Below are positions 34,714 to 43,343 of a stretch of DNA of 45,754 nt, in pieces. The DNA is from JARRQB01 sp965368585 (lineage in GTDB: Bacteria; Pseudomonadota; Gammaproteobacteria; Chromatiales; Chromatiaceae), in NCBI GenBank assembly GCA_965368585.1, contig CBDUNM010000023.1, forward strand, positions 1 to 45,754, given 5' to 3'. How positions within the stretch are numbered: the first letter of the stretch is position 1; every line of letters begins with the position of its first letter. A model generated the notes under the pieces. It saw nothing but the letters and a program-made list of their open reading frames with translations. It ran no database searches and was not told the origin of the DNA. The position numbers and the translations under genes were made by a program.

Positions 34714-35724
34714 ATGCGCCTGCAATACGAAGCACTCGAGGAATGGGAACCCGGACTCAAGTGGCAGGGATTGTTCGAGCGGCACTGGGAGGCCTACAAG
34801 TCCTGGTTTCTATCCGACGGCGACGCCCAGCGTCCAACCTATCTGAAATCTCAGCGTATGCTGCGACTCCACATGCCCGAACTGCTGCCGACTTACGAGC
34901 GACTCGTGGATTTGGCGGGCGGCTCTGACCTGGCCGCCCGTTTTCTCAGCCTGTATCGCCCGCCCGCCTATATATCCGGCTGCTCGCAGGCCGTGTGGCC
35001 CGATGATCGTCAACCGGTGCTCGTGCGCAACTACGACTACAGCCCCAAGTTGTGCGAAGCCACTTTGTTGTACACGCGCTGGAATGAAAGGCGCGTCATC
35101 GCAGTAGGCGACTGTATGTGGGGGGTGTTGGACGGAATCAACGACGCCGGCCTCGCCGTTTCGCTCTCTTTCGGTGGGCGGCGGGCGGTAGGTGACGGAT
35201 TTGGCGTACCCCTGATTCTCCGCTACGTTTTGGAGTTTTGCGAAACAGTGGATGAAGCGACTGCGGCGCTGGAGCGGATTCCAACGCATATGTCATACAA
35301 CGTCACGGTACTCGATCCCAGCGGGCAGTTCAGAACGGCGTACCTGGCGCCCGACCGTCCTGCGTTGACCCGTCAATTGCCGGTGGCGACCAACCACCAG
35401 GGCCGTGTGGAATGGCGAAAGCATGCCAAAGCGACCGCCTCTCTCGAGCGCGAGGCCTTCTTACTCTCGCGGCTAGGCGATAGTGAAGAAACGGAGCAGG
35501 GATTCATTCAATCCTTTCTCGGGGCGCCGCTGCATTCCGGGTCTTACGGGCGCGGCTTCGGTACCTTGTATACCTCAGTCTACCGCCCGCGCCGGCGAGA
35601 GATGGAACTGCGCTGGCCGGGCACGACCTGGCAGCACTCGTTCGATGACTTTCGCGAAGGCACGCTGACGATACGCTACCCGGAAAAGCCCGAAGATATA
35701 GCGTTACGGAATCGTAACCACTAA
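34714..35724 (+). CDS. C45-family Ntn hydrolase/acyltransferase
   Basis: The protein has 336 residues, 11 bases after the ATP-grasp stop. It resembles acyl-CoA:6-APA acyltransferase and Tan-type (beta-alanyl amine hydrolase) C45 proteins. The presumed autocleavage site is Gly89-Cys90 in YISGCSQAV, freeing Cys90 as the N-terminal nucleophile. PVLVRNYDYSP follows at the usual distance, then VIAVGDCMWGVLDGINDAGL and LPVATNHQG. There is no signal peptide, so it is cytoplasmic. In this cluster it could hydrolyse or transfer the amide made by the ligase. Confidence 0.85.
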   Translation: MRLQYEALEEWEPGLKWQGLFERHWEAYKSWFLSDGDAQRPTYLKSQRMLRLHMPELLPTYERLVDLAGGSDLAARFLSLYRPPAYISGCSQAVWPDDRQPVLVRNYDYSPKLCEATLLYTRWNERRVIAVGDCMWGVLDGINDAGLAVSLSFGGRRAVGDGFGVPLILRYVLEFCETVDEATAALERIPTHMSYNVTVLDPSGQFRTAYLAPDRPALTRQLPVATNHQGRVEWRKHAKATASLEREAFLLSRLGDSEETEQGFIQSFLGAPLHSGSYGRGFGTLYTSVYRPRRREMELRWPGTTWQHSFDDFREGTLTIRYPEKPEDIALRNRNH

Positions 35725-35788
35725 CCGCACGTCCCGTTCACGGTGCGGGCCTGTTGAGACCCGGCACCGCATCTTTATACCCCGGGTC
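35725..35788 (+). terminator. Paired hairpins after the decarboxylase cluster
   Basis: CCGCAC/GTGCGG (35725-35730 with 35743-35748) and GACCCGG/CCGGGTC (35758-35764 with 35782-35788) form two stems between convergent operons. Neither is followed by a U-run, so they may be Rho-dependent or mRNA-stabilising ends. Confidence 0.35.
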
Positions 35789-35817
35789 GCCGCACGCGGT
35801 CCGCCGTCGCGAGCGCT

Positions 35818-36252
35818 TTACTCACACTCCCGAACTACCAGTACTGATCGCTTTGAATTCCGCACCACGCGCTCCGCATTCGGCCCGAGCAGATGATCCT
35901 TGAACTCCGGCCGGTGCGACGCCATGACAATCAAATCCGCGTTGATCCGCTCGGCCGTCGCCAGAATCTCCTTATACGGAGACCCCTCGGCAACAATATG
36001 CTGCACCTTGGTGTCCGCCGGTACGTTGGCCGCCACCAATGCGTGCAACTGCTTGTTCAACTCCTCCCGGTGCCGTTTCTCAAACCCTTCGGGAAAATAA
36101 CTGCCGACAACCGCCATCCCGTAGTCCGGCATCACGGTCATGACATGGAGCCGTGAACCGAACGCCCGGCAGTATTCCAACGCCACCGGCAGTGCCTTGA
36201 GCCACGAACACTCGTGATTCAAATCAATCGGTAATAGTATTTCTTTGTACAC
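35818..36252 (-). CDS. Universal stress protein (UspA family) linked to TRAP operon
   Basis: The protein has 144 residues from GTG 36252, with GGGAGG upstream. It begins (M)YKEILLPIDL, the UspA start. The ATP-binding loop GPNAERVVRNSKRSVLVV (G-2X-G-9X-G/S-like) is present. The frame is open further upstream but without homology. Usp genes commonly end TAXI-TRAP operons and can bind ATP to modulate transport. It lies 14 bases after the permease stop. Confidence 0.9.
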   Translation of the reverse strand: MYKEILLPIDLNHECSWLKALPVALEYCRAFGSRLHVMTVMPDYGMAVVGSYFPEGFEKRHREELNKQLHALVAANVPADTKVQHIVAEGSPYKEILATAERINADLIVMASHRPEFKDHLLGPNAERVVRNSKRSVLVVRECE

Positions 36253-36266
36253 CGCAACCTCCCGTA

Positions 36267-38867
36267 TCACGCTTCTACCTGTTGCGAAACAGTCTCTGAA
36301 AAACCGCGCCGGCGACGCTGGTGCCAGCCAATCAACAGCAACAACAGCAGCGCCGGTATGAACATCAACTGTTTCCACGGCTGAGATGAGGGTACCATTA
36401 CCCCGGTGATGGTTTGATCAAAAGCCAAGCCCGCCTTCTCCGCGATGCTGTCGAAGGCGGCATTGATAATCAAGACTTGTCCGTCGCTCTCGGCTATCTC
36501 AAGACCCGCGTTGGCAAGACGCTCTGCCCCGGTACCGCCCTCGGGTATCGGAAGCACCGCAACGAAGCTGCGCGGGGCGCCAACTTCATCTACACCGTCA
36601 ATCTGCAGACGCAGCTCCTGCCCAGGTTTCAGTTCCTCCGTAGCCTGCACCAGCTGATTTGGCGGGCTGCTGATGAACGGCGGAACAATCCGATCCATCC
36701 AAAAACCTGGCCGGAAAAGCGTGAAGGCAATGAGCACCAGGGCAACGGATTCGTACAATCGGCTACGGGTAAAGAAATAGCCCTGCATTGCCGCGGTGAA
36801 AACCAGTAATCCAATCGTGGATATGATGAAGACGAATATCCCTTCTATCCAGCCCACGTCGATCAACAGCAGGTCCGTGTTGAAAATGAACAAGAAAGGC
36901 AGTATCGCGGTGCGAAGACTGTAGAAAAAGGCTACGAACCCGGTCTTGATCGGGTCCCCGCCGGATATCGCCGCCGCGGCGAACGAAGCAAGCCCGACCG
37001 GCGGCGTCACATCCGCCATGATGCCGAAATAAAACACGAACAAGTGGACCGCGATCAGCGGAACGATCAAGCCGGATTGCTGACCCAGGCTGACAATCAC
37101 CGGTGCCAACAGCGAGGAAACCACGATGTAGTTGGCAGTGGTTGGCAGGCCCATACCAAGAATCAGACTCAGCACCGCCGTCAGGATTAGCATCAGCAGC
37201 AGGTTGCCGAGTGACAGAATTTCCACCAGATCCGCCAACACCGCGCCGACACCGGTCTGCGAAACGGCGCCGACGATCACACCGGCGGTCGCCGTGGCGA
37301 TGCCGATGCCGATCATGTTCTTGGCACCGGTAATCAGACCGTCGAGCAGGTCCCCCACCCCTTGCCTCACCGCGGCTCCGAATCCCTTGCGCCCGCGAAA
37401 CAAGGCGAACAAGGGCCGTTGGGTGAGCAAAATAAAGATCATCAAAGCGCTTGCCCAAAATGCGGACAGCCCCGGTGACAATCGTTCCACCATCAGGCAC
37501 CACACCAAAACGACGACCGGGAGTATGAAATGCAAACCCGATTTGACTGTCGGCCCTACTTCCGGAAGGGTCATGATGGGTGAGTTCGGGTCATCCATCT
37601 CCAGTTCCGGGTGTTGCGCGCCTATCCAAATCAGGTAGACATAGACCAGCGCCAGGAGCGCCGCGATAATCCACGATGCGGCATCGCCAAATACCGGCTT
37701 AATCCACCCGATACCGAAATAAACGATCGCGGCGACAGCCGCGGTGGCGGCAAACCCGAATAGCATGCCCATAAGCTTCTGCTGCCACGGCTTGATAACA
37801 CCCCGCCTGGGGAGCCCCTGCATATCCGCTTTCAGCGCTTCTAGATGGACAATATAGACCAGCGCGATGTACGAGATCAGCGCCGGAACAAAGGCATGCG
37901 TCACCACTTCGAAATAGGTGATTCCGACGTATTCCACCATCAGAAAAGCGGCGGCACCCATCACCGGCGGCATTATCTGGCCGTTGACCGAGGAAGCGAC
38001 CTCTACCGCGCCGGCCTTTTCAGCGGAAAAACCAACCCGCTTCATCATCGGCACCGTGAAAGTACCCGTGGTGACCACGTTGGCGATCGACGAACCGGAT
38101 ATCAGCCCGGTCATTGCCGAGGAGACCACCGCGGCCTTCGCCGGACCGCCGCGCATATGGCCGAGCAGTGAAAAAGCCACCTTGATAAAGTAGTTACCGG
38201 CGCCCGCCTTATCCAGCATCGCGCCGAACAGCACGAACAGAAAAACGAAACTGGTCGAAACGCCCAACGCAATACCGAATACGCCCTCGGTCGTTACCCA
38301 CTGGTGGTTCGCGACCGCGCTCAATTCCTGCCCCTGATGTGCGATTATGCCCGGCATATATGGACCGGCAAACGTATAGATCAGAAAAACCAAAGCGACG
38401 ATCATCAGGGGCGGGCCCAAGGCCCTGCGCGTTGCCTCCAGCAGCAGTATCATGCCGACGCAGGCGACAATAATGTCCTGCGTGATCGGCGCGCCGGGCC
38501 GCGCGGACAGCTGTTCGTAAAACAGAAAAATATACGCCGCGCAAAAGGACCCCACGATCGCCATCACCCAGTCCTGCAACGGAATGTAGTCCCTGGGTGA
38601 ACGTTTCAACGCGGGATAGGCCAAAAAAGCGAGAAATACGGCCAACGCCAGATGTATCGAACGCGCCTCCGTGTCATTGAAGACACCGACTCCGACAGCG
38701 AACGGCAGGGGTGAAGCGATCCAAAGCTGGAACAAAGACCACGCCGCGGCAACCCATAGAATGATCTTTTTCGGCAGTCCTTCCGGGGCTCTGGCGCCGG
38801 TATCGGCCTGTGCTACGAGATCCTGCAGTTCCTTATCGGATTTCGGCTTGTTTTGCTCGTCGCTCAT
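36267..38867 (-). CDS. TRAP transporter fused 4TM/12TM permease with DUF3394 domain
   Basis: The protein has 866 residues from ATG 38867 (MSDEQNKPKSDKEL), with GGGGAAACG upstream; an earlier ATG at 38882 is possible. The N-terminal ~200 residues are the DctQ-like small subunit. The large DctM-like part has many helices and the typical VSSAMTGLISGSSIANVVTTG, the repeat ILGMGLPTTANYIVV and ADVTPPVGLASFAAAAISGG. The last ~170 residues are a DUF3394 PDZ-like region plus a final helix. It imports a carboxylate or amino-acid-like solute using a sodium or proton gradient, with the TAXI receptors beside it. Confidence 0.93.
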   Translation of the reverse strand: MSDEQNKPKSDKELQDLVAQADTGARAPEGLPKKIILWVAAAWSLFQLWIASPLPFAVGVGVFNDTEARSIHLALAVFLAFLAYPALKRSPRDYIPLQDWVMAIVGSFCAAYIFLFYEQLSARPGAPITQDIIVACVGMILLLEATRRALGPPLMIVALVFLIYTFAGPYMPGIIAHQGQELSAVANHQWVTTEGVFGIALGVSTSFVFLFVLFGAMLDKAGAGNYFIKVAFSLLGHMRGGPAKAAVVSSAMTGLISGSSIANVVTTGTFTVPMMKRVGFSAEKAGAVEVASSVNGQIMPPVMGAAAFLMVEYVGITYFEVVTHAFVPALISYIALVYIVHLEALKADMQGLPRRGVIKPWQQKLMGMLFGFAATAAVAAIVYFGIGWIKPVFGDAASWIIAALLALVYVYLIWIGAQHPELEMDDPNSPIMTLPEVGPTVKSGLHFILPVVVLVWCLMVERLSPGLSAFWASALMIFILLTQRPLFALFRGRKGFGAAVRQGVGDLLDGLITGAKNMIGIGIATATAGVIVGAVSQTGVGAVLADLVEILSLGNLLLMLILTAVLSLILGMGLPTTANYIVVSSLLAPVIVSLGQQSGLIVPLIAVHLFVFYFGIMADVTPPVGLASFAAAAISGGDPIKTGFVAFFYSLRTAILPFLFIFNTDLLLIDVGWIEGIFVFIISTIGLLVFTAAMQGYFFTRSRLYESVALVLIAFTLFRPGFWMDRIVPPFISSPPNQLVQATEELKPGQELRLQIDGVDEVGAPRSFVAVLPIPEGGTGAERLANAGLEIAESDGQVLIINAAFDSIAEKAGLAFDQTITGVMVPSSQPWKQLMFIPALLLLLLIGWHQRRRRGFSETVSQQVEA

Positions 38868-38946
38868 ATCGTTTCCCCGCATTGTGAAACTCGTCGTCTT
38901 GTAATTATCAACTCACCAGTTGCATGGTGCAGCGCGCCCGCCTCGG

Positions 38947-39978
38947 TTAGAGCAGGCCCTTCTCCTTGAAATAACGCACTGCGCCGTCGTGGAGCGGGGC
39001 CGACAGACCCTCTCTTACCATTATTTCCGGTGTAAGCCTCGAGAAAGCCGGGTGGAATTTCTTAAACACTTCAAGATTGTCAAATACCGCCTTGACCAGC
39101 TCGTAGACGACTCCCGCATCTTCATTGGCCGAACTCACGACGGTTGCCTTGACCCCGAACGTGGTGACCGGCTCCGGATTCGCGGCGTACAGCCCGCCCG
39201 GAATCCGGACATACGAATAGAAGGGGTACTCATCTACGAGTTTGTCGATTGCGGCATCCTTGACATCGACGATGACAGCCTCACACAGGTCTGACGCCTG
39301 CCGCACCGAGGGATTGGGATGTCCCACGGTATAGACCATGGCCTGCACCCGGTCATGGCAGAGGGCCAGCGATTGCTGCGAGGCGGGCAGTTCGTTGGCG
39401 AGCGCAAAGCTGCCCTTGTCCCAGCCTTTAGCCGCCATCACCAACTCCATCGTTGCCCGTTGGCCCGAACCCGGATTTCCGATATTGACGCGTTTGCCGA
39501 CCAGGTCGTCCAGTTGAGCAATGCCGGCGTCCCTCCGAGCGACCAAGGTGAACGGCTCGCCATGTACTGAAAACAGGGAGCGAAGGTCTTTGTCAGCACC
39601 TGCATCGGCGAACCGCGACAACCCGGTATAGGCGAAATATTGCCAATCGGACTGCACGACGCCAAAGTCGAGATCGCCGGCGCGGATATTCTCGAGGTTA
39701 GCGATCGAGCCGGCCGAAGGGGGGGCCGCACAGGTAAGACCGTGGCGAGCGGTCTCTCTGTTGACCAGACCGCAGATCGCACGGCCTATATGCAGGTAAA
39801 CCCCTGAGCGACTGCCCGTGCCGACGAAGATTTCGTCCGCCTGCAGCCTTGGCGCGGCAACCAAGCTGACGACGGCGGCGACCAGCAGCAGGGCGCCGAC
39901 ACGCCGTCGGCGCGACCAGTCGCACTTGTGCGGGAGGGCGCTGCTGCTGCGCCCGATTCCGACGTTCGTGGCACTCAT
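38947..39978 (-). CDS. TAXI-family TRAP solute receptor, second copy
   Basis: The protein has 343 residues with a basic N-terminus and a signal peptide (RRRVGALLLVAAVVSLVAA...LQA). The mature receptor begins DEIFVGTGSRSGVYLHIGRA, as TAXI proteins do, and continues with GDLDFGVVQSDWQYFAY, LVGKRVNIGNPGSGQRAT and LSAPLHDGAVRYFKEKGLL. It is clearly paralogous to the receptor three bases upstream (39982-40956) but well diverged, so the pair may bind different ligands. It is periplasmic. Its start follows the stop of the first receptor almost directly. Confidence 0.93.
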   Translation of the reverse strand: MSATNVGIGRSSSALPHKCDWSRRRRVGALLLVAAVVSLVAAPRLQADEIFVGTGSRSGVYLHIGRAICGLVNRETARHGLTCAAPPSAGSIANLENIRAGDLDFGVVQSDWQYFAYTGLSRFADAGADKDLRSLFSVHGEPFTLVARRDAGIAQLDDLVGKRVNIGNPGSGQRATMELVMAAKGWDKGSFALANELPASQQSLALCHDRVQAMVYTVGHPNPSVRQASDLCEAVIVDVKDAAIDKLVDEYPFYSYVRIPGGLYAANPEPVTTFGVKATVVSSANEDAGVVYELVKAVFDNLEVFKKFHPAFSRLTPEIMVREGLSAPLHDGAVRYFKEKGLL

Positions 39979-39981
39979 GGC

Positions 39982-40956
39982 CTACAGAATTCCCTTTTCC
40001 TTGAAATACTTCATCGCACCATCGTGCAAGGGGATGCTCAGCCCGTCCTTGACCATATGCTTGGGCTCGAGATTAGCGAACGCCGGATGGAGTTTTTTGA
40101 ACAACTCGAAGTTATCGAATACCGCTTTGACGACCTGATAAATGGTGTCTTCGTCCGTGGCAGTCGAAGAAACGAAGGTCGCGGCCACGCCGAAGGTCTC
40201 GGTATCGCTGTCGGTGCCCGTGTACATACCGCCGGGGATGCTCGTCTTGGCGTAGTACGAATTCTTCTCGACTATTTCGTCAATCTCGGGGCCGGTCACC
40301 GGAACGAGTATCGATTCGCAAGAGGTCGTCGCTTCCTTGATCGAGCCGCTCGGGTGTCCGACCACGAACACCATTGCGTCGATTTTGTTATCGCATAATG
40401 CCTGCGCCTGCTCGGCAGACTTCAGTTCCGACGCCAATTTGTACACGTCCTTGGTCCAGCCCTTAGCATCCATAATCACTTCGATGGTGCCACGCTGACC
40501 CGATCCCGGATTGCCTATGTTAACCCGTTTGCCTTTGAGATCGTCGAACGTCTGTATCCCGGAATCTTTCCTGGCAACAACGGTGAACGGTTCGATATGC
40601 ACCGAGAATACGGCCCGCAGTTCCGGGTTCGGACCCTGATCTTCGAACTTGCTGGTGCCGTGGTAGGCGTGGTATTGCCAATCCGACTGCGCCACACCCA
40701 TATTCTGCTGGCCCGCCTTGATCGCGTTGAGATTCGCTACCGAGCCTCCGGTGGATGGGGCCGTGCACTTGATGCCGTGACTCTTCTGCCCACGGTTCAC
40801 GAGCTTACAAATCGACTGGCCAACCACATAGTAAACACCGGTTTGACCGCCGGTTCCGATAGTGACGAACTTCTGCTCGGCAGCGTGAACCAAACTCACC
40901 GACGCGATCGCTAACGACGTGATTGCCGCGGCCATGAAATACCTATTGTTCCTCAT
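39982..40956 (-). CDS. TAXI-family TRAP solute receptor, first copy
   Basis: The protein has 324 residues. The signal peptide is MRNNRYFMAAAITSLAIASV to about VHA|AEQ. The mature protein has KFVTIGTGGQTGVYYVVGQS, GQQNMGVAQSDWQYHAYHG, LKGKRVNIGNPGSGQRGT and LSIPLHDGAMKYFKEKGIL. It is the first gene of the receptor-receptor-permease-Usp operon, transcribed leftward from the regulatory region at 40957-41402. TAXI receptors studied so far bind glutamate or related acids. The ligand here is unknown, but the gab genes nearby fit an amino acid. Confidence 0.94.
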   Translation of the reverse strand: MRNNRYFMAAAITSLAIASVSLVHAAEQKFVTIGTGGQTGVYYVVGQSICKLVNRGQKSHGIKCTAPSTGGSVANLNAIKAGQQNMGVAQSDWQYHAYHGTSKFEDQGPNPELRAVFSVHIEPFTVVARKDSGIQTFDDLKGKRVNIGNPGSGQRGTIEVIMDAKGWTKDVYKLASELKSAEQAQALCDNKIDAMVFVVGHPSGSIKEATTSCESILVPVTGPEIDEIVEKNSYYAKTSIPGGMYTGTDSDTETFGVAATFVSSTATDEDTIYQVVKAVFDNFELFKKLHPAFANLEPKHMVKDGLSIPLHDGAMKYFKEKGIL

Positions 40957-41402
40957 ACCTCTGTCCTCCGACTTTATTAATTTCTAATTCGGCTGCAGAC
41001 TCGGCGTGCCACCGAGTCCTCGCAACGATAAGGATGCACTTCAGGATGCACTTCGTCGAAACTTCGCGTGCATTTAGTCCGCATGGCGTAGCTGGCCGTA
41101 TGCAGAATCCCGCATACGCAAAACATCGACCTGTAATCCCCGTCTTATGATAGTGGACCGAAACAGAATTGTTTAAAGCACCCATTGCGAACGCTTAGTT
41201 GACAATTTGTGCAACTACAGCGGGTTTAGAACTATAGAAAACCATGTCGTGATCATGTTGACGCGCACGTCAAACGAATTGGTTGAGACGGTTTATGCGC
41301 TATGGTGCATAATCGATCGAGCGACCTACACGTTATATTCAGCGGCGTTCATCGAGACGGTTTAAACGCGAGATGCGGCCCCAGACAAGCAGGAGAAATT
41401 TC
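40957..41402. promoter_or_regulatory. Divergent control region between TRAP operon and nitrilase gene
   Basis: These 446 bases contain no supported gene. Three marks stand out: a tandem repeat GGATGCACTTC at 41032-41042 and 41044-41054, a perfect dyad TTGACG-CGCA-CGTCAA at 41258-41273, and a direct repeat GAGACGGTTTA near 41285 and 41354. CATAAT near 41308 is a candidate -10 for the rightward gene, but no good -35 pairs with it. The dyad is a good candidate operator for a regulator such as the LuxR-type protein at 42423. Confidence 0.5.
41258..41273. promoter_or_regulatory. Perfect dyad TTGACG-N4-CGTCAA
   Basis: Six-base perfect arms lie about 130 bases upstream of the nitrilase start and about 300 upstream of the TAXI operon, a position suited to shared control. 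Confidence 0.4.
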
Positions 41403-42353
41403 GTGGTTCCATTCTGTATCGCCGGTGTACAAATGAATGTTTCGCTCGCCCGCAACAATCTCGATGCCATGGAACATCGTATCGACGCCATCGCGCACCG
41501 TTTTCCCTGGGTGCAGATGGTCGTATTCAGCGAACTCGCAGCGCTCGGCCCTTCGACATCCAACGCCCAACCACTACCTTGCGCCGTGGAAGAACGGTTT
41601 TGCGCCATCGCCCGGCGACATGGCTTATGGCTGCTGCCCGGATCACTTTTCGAAATCAGCCACGGACAGATGTTCAACACGGCATCGGTCATCGATCCGC
41701 AAGGCCACATTATCGGGCGTTACAGAAAAATGTTTCCGTTTCGACCTTACGAGATCGGAGTCGAATCCGGCGACCAGTTTCTGGTTTTTGACGTCCCGGA
41801 GGTCGGGCGATTCGGCGTATCGATTTGTTATGACATGTGGTTTCCCGAAACCAGCCGGACCTTGGTCGCTATGGGTGCGGAGGTCATACTGCACCCATCG
41901 ATGACCGACACGATCGATCGAGACGTGGAAATCTCGATCGCCAGAGCCACCGCTGCGGTCAACCAGTGCTACTTGTTCGACATCAATGGCGTCGGTGAAT
42001 GCGGCAATGGCCGCTCTGTGATCGTAGGGCCGTCGGGTTACGTCATGCACGAAGCCGGCAGTGGAGAAGAAGTCATGCCGGTGGAAATCCACCTCGGAGG
42101 GGTACGCCGGGATAGGGAGATTGGCATCCGTGGTTTGGGGCAACCGCTTAAGAGTTTCCGCGATCGTACGGTCGACTTCACCGTGTATCGCGCCAATGAA
42201 TTCGACCATAGCTATCTGCAAAGCCTGGGACCACTGTCGAAACCCACACGACCCGACCCTGCGGCGGGCTCTGCGATCGCCGAGCCGCTCGATGCGGTTT
42301 CGGATCACCCAGATGCGGTTTCGGATCACTCGGTGGTGAAGCAAGGCACATAA
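41403..42353 (+). CDS. Nitrilase-superfamily carbon-nitrogen hydrolase
   Basis: The protein has 316 residues from GTG 41403, chosen because AGGAGA lies eight bases upstream; ATG 41373 has no ribosome site. The catalytic triad is visible: Glu44 (MVVFSELAALG), Lys109 (GRYRKMFPF) and Cys142 (FGVSICYDMWFPE). It should hydrolyse an amide, carbamoyl amine or nitrile to release ammonia. The neighbourhood (GABA genes, amine decarboxylase) suggests an amide or N-carbamoyl-amine substrate, but this is inference. The last ~70 residues diverge from the family and include a tandem DAVSDHP repeat. The LuxR-type gene follows 69 bases later. Confidence 0.88.
   Translation: MVPFCIAGVQMNVSLARNNLDAMEHRIDAIAHRFPWVQMVVFSELAALGPSTSNAQPLPCAVEERFCAIARRHGLWLLPGSLFEISHGQMFNTASVIDPQGHIIGRYRKMFPFRPYEIGVESGDQFLVFDVPEVGRFGVSICYDMWFPETSRTLVAMGAEVILHPSMTDTIDRDVEISIARATAAVNQCYLFDINGVGECGNGRSVIVGPSGYVMHEAGSGEEVMPVEIHLGGVRRDREIGIRGLGQPLKSFRDRTVDFTVYRANEFDHSYLQSLGPLSKPTRPDPAAGSAIAEPLDAVSDHPDAVSDHSVVKQGT
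42291..42329 (+). repeat. In-gene tandem repeat at nitrilase C-terminus
   Basis: GATGCGGTTTCGGATCAC occurs at 42291-42308 and again at 42312-42329, a 21-base period adding seven residues (DAVSDHP, DAVSDHS). It keeps the frame and may vary in copy number. Confidence 0.8.
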
Positions 42354-42422
42354 AACCACGGGCGCGGAGCAACAGATCGAACGGCGTTCGCCGATCGCAA
42401 CGGCCCCGAACGACCGCCAACA

Positions 42423-43280
42423 GTGAACGCACCAGACGACTCCCGCGACGCCGCGATCGAACACGAGATCGCTTTGGCCGCAGCACCCTTGATCACGGCA
42501 ATCGGAGCAGCGGATTTCTACGATCAACTCGCCGATTTCTTGCGGCATCGCGCAACCAGCGACAGCGTCGTTGCGCTGGAGTATCACCTTCACTATGCAC
42601 CGCACGTGCTGTTCGAAGATCTCGATCCGCGCGATGGGGAAGCGCTTTACGACCAGTATTTCAAAGGTGCTTACCTACTGAGTCCTTTCTATCTGCGTTG
42701 GTTGGCTGGTCGTGAACAAAGCGCCTTGTATCGGCTGCAGGAAATTGCGCCGGACGGCTTCTTCAACAGTATTTACTACACCGACTACTACGGCCGCTCA
42801 GGTCTGATCGATGAAATGGGGTACGTCGTTTCAGCCGGCAGCGAGTCGGCGGTCCTCGTTTCACTGGGGCGCACATCGCGCCATAAAGCGTATTCAGGCG
42901 TCGAGCGCCGTCGACTATCTGCGATCGAGCCGGTCGTCGCCAGCGCCGTCAAGCGTCACGGTTCGCTGCTGAGCGCACGGTCGGGCACGCACCTGAAGAA
43001 ACGGCTGGCCGACGCGGTCGATTTGTTCGGCTCGACGGTACTGACCGAGCGGGAACGAGGCGTCGTGCAGCTGATGTTGCGCGGCCATTCATCGAAATCC
43101 TGTGCCCGCGAACTGGGCATTTCACCAACTACGGAACGCGTCCATCGGCGCAACATTTACGCCAAACTAGAGATTTCCTCGCAAGCTGAGCTTTTTAACC
43201 TGTTCTTCGATGCGCTCGCGGCGGACAAACTCGCACCCGGGTCTGATCCGCTCGCGCAATACCTGAGCCGCAATCGTTGA
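42423..43280 (+). CDS. LuxR-type transcriptional regulator
   Basis: The protein has 285 residues from GTG 42423 (weak ribosome site). The C-terminal LuxR helix-turn-helix is clear: LTERERGVVQLMLRGHSSK, CARELGISPTTERVHRRNIY, AKLEISSQAELFNLF. The N-terminal ~190 residues are a sensor domain of unclear family, with YLLSPFYLRWLAG, YYTDYYGRSGLIDEMGY and VLVSLGR. This does not match a classic acyl-homoserine-lactone domain. It probably regulates the nitrilase, TRAP and/or gab genes around it. Confidence 0.85.
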   Translation: MNAPDDSRDAAIEHEIALAAAPLITAIGAADFYDQLADFLRHRATSDSVVALEYHLHYAPHVLFEDLDPRDGEALYDQYFKGAYLLSPFYLRWLAGREQSALYRLQEIAPDGFFNSIYYTDYYGRSGLIDEMGYVVSAGSESAVLVSLGRTSRHKAYSGVERRRLSAIEPVVASAVKRHGSLLSARSGTHLKKRLADAVDLFGSTVLTERERGVVQLMLRGHSSKSCARELGISPTTERVHRRNIYAKLEISSQAELFNLFFDALAADKLAPGSDPLAQYLSRNR

Positions 43281-43343
43281 TCGCCGACTGCGGCATACGA
43301 TTCACTACCCGTTGCGGGCTTCATCGGCTGAGTCAGGGCTCGA

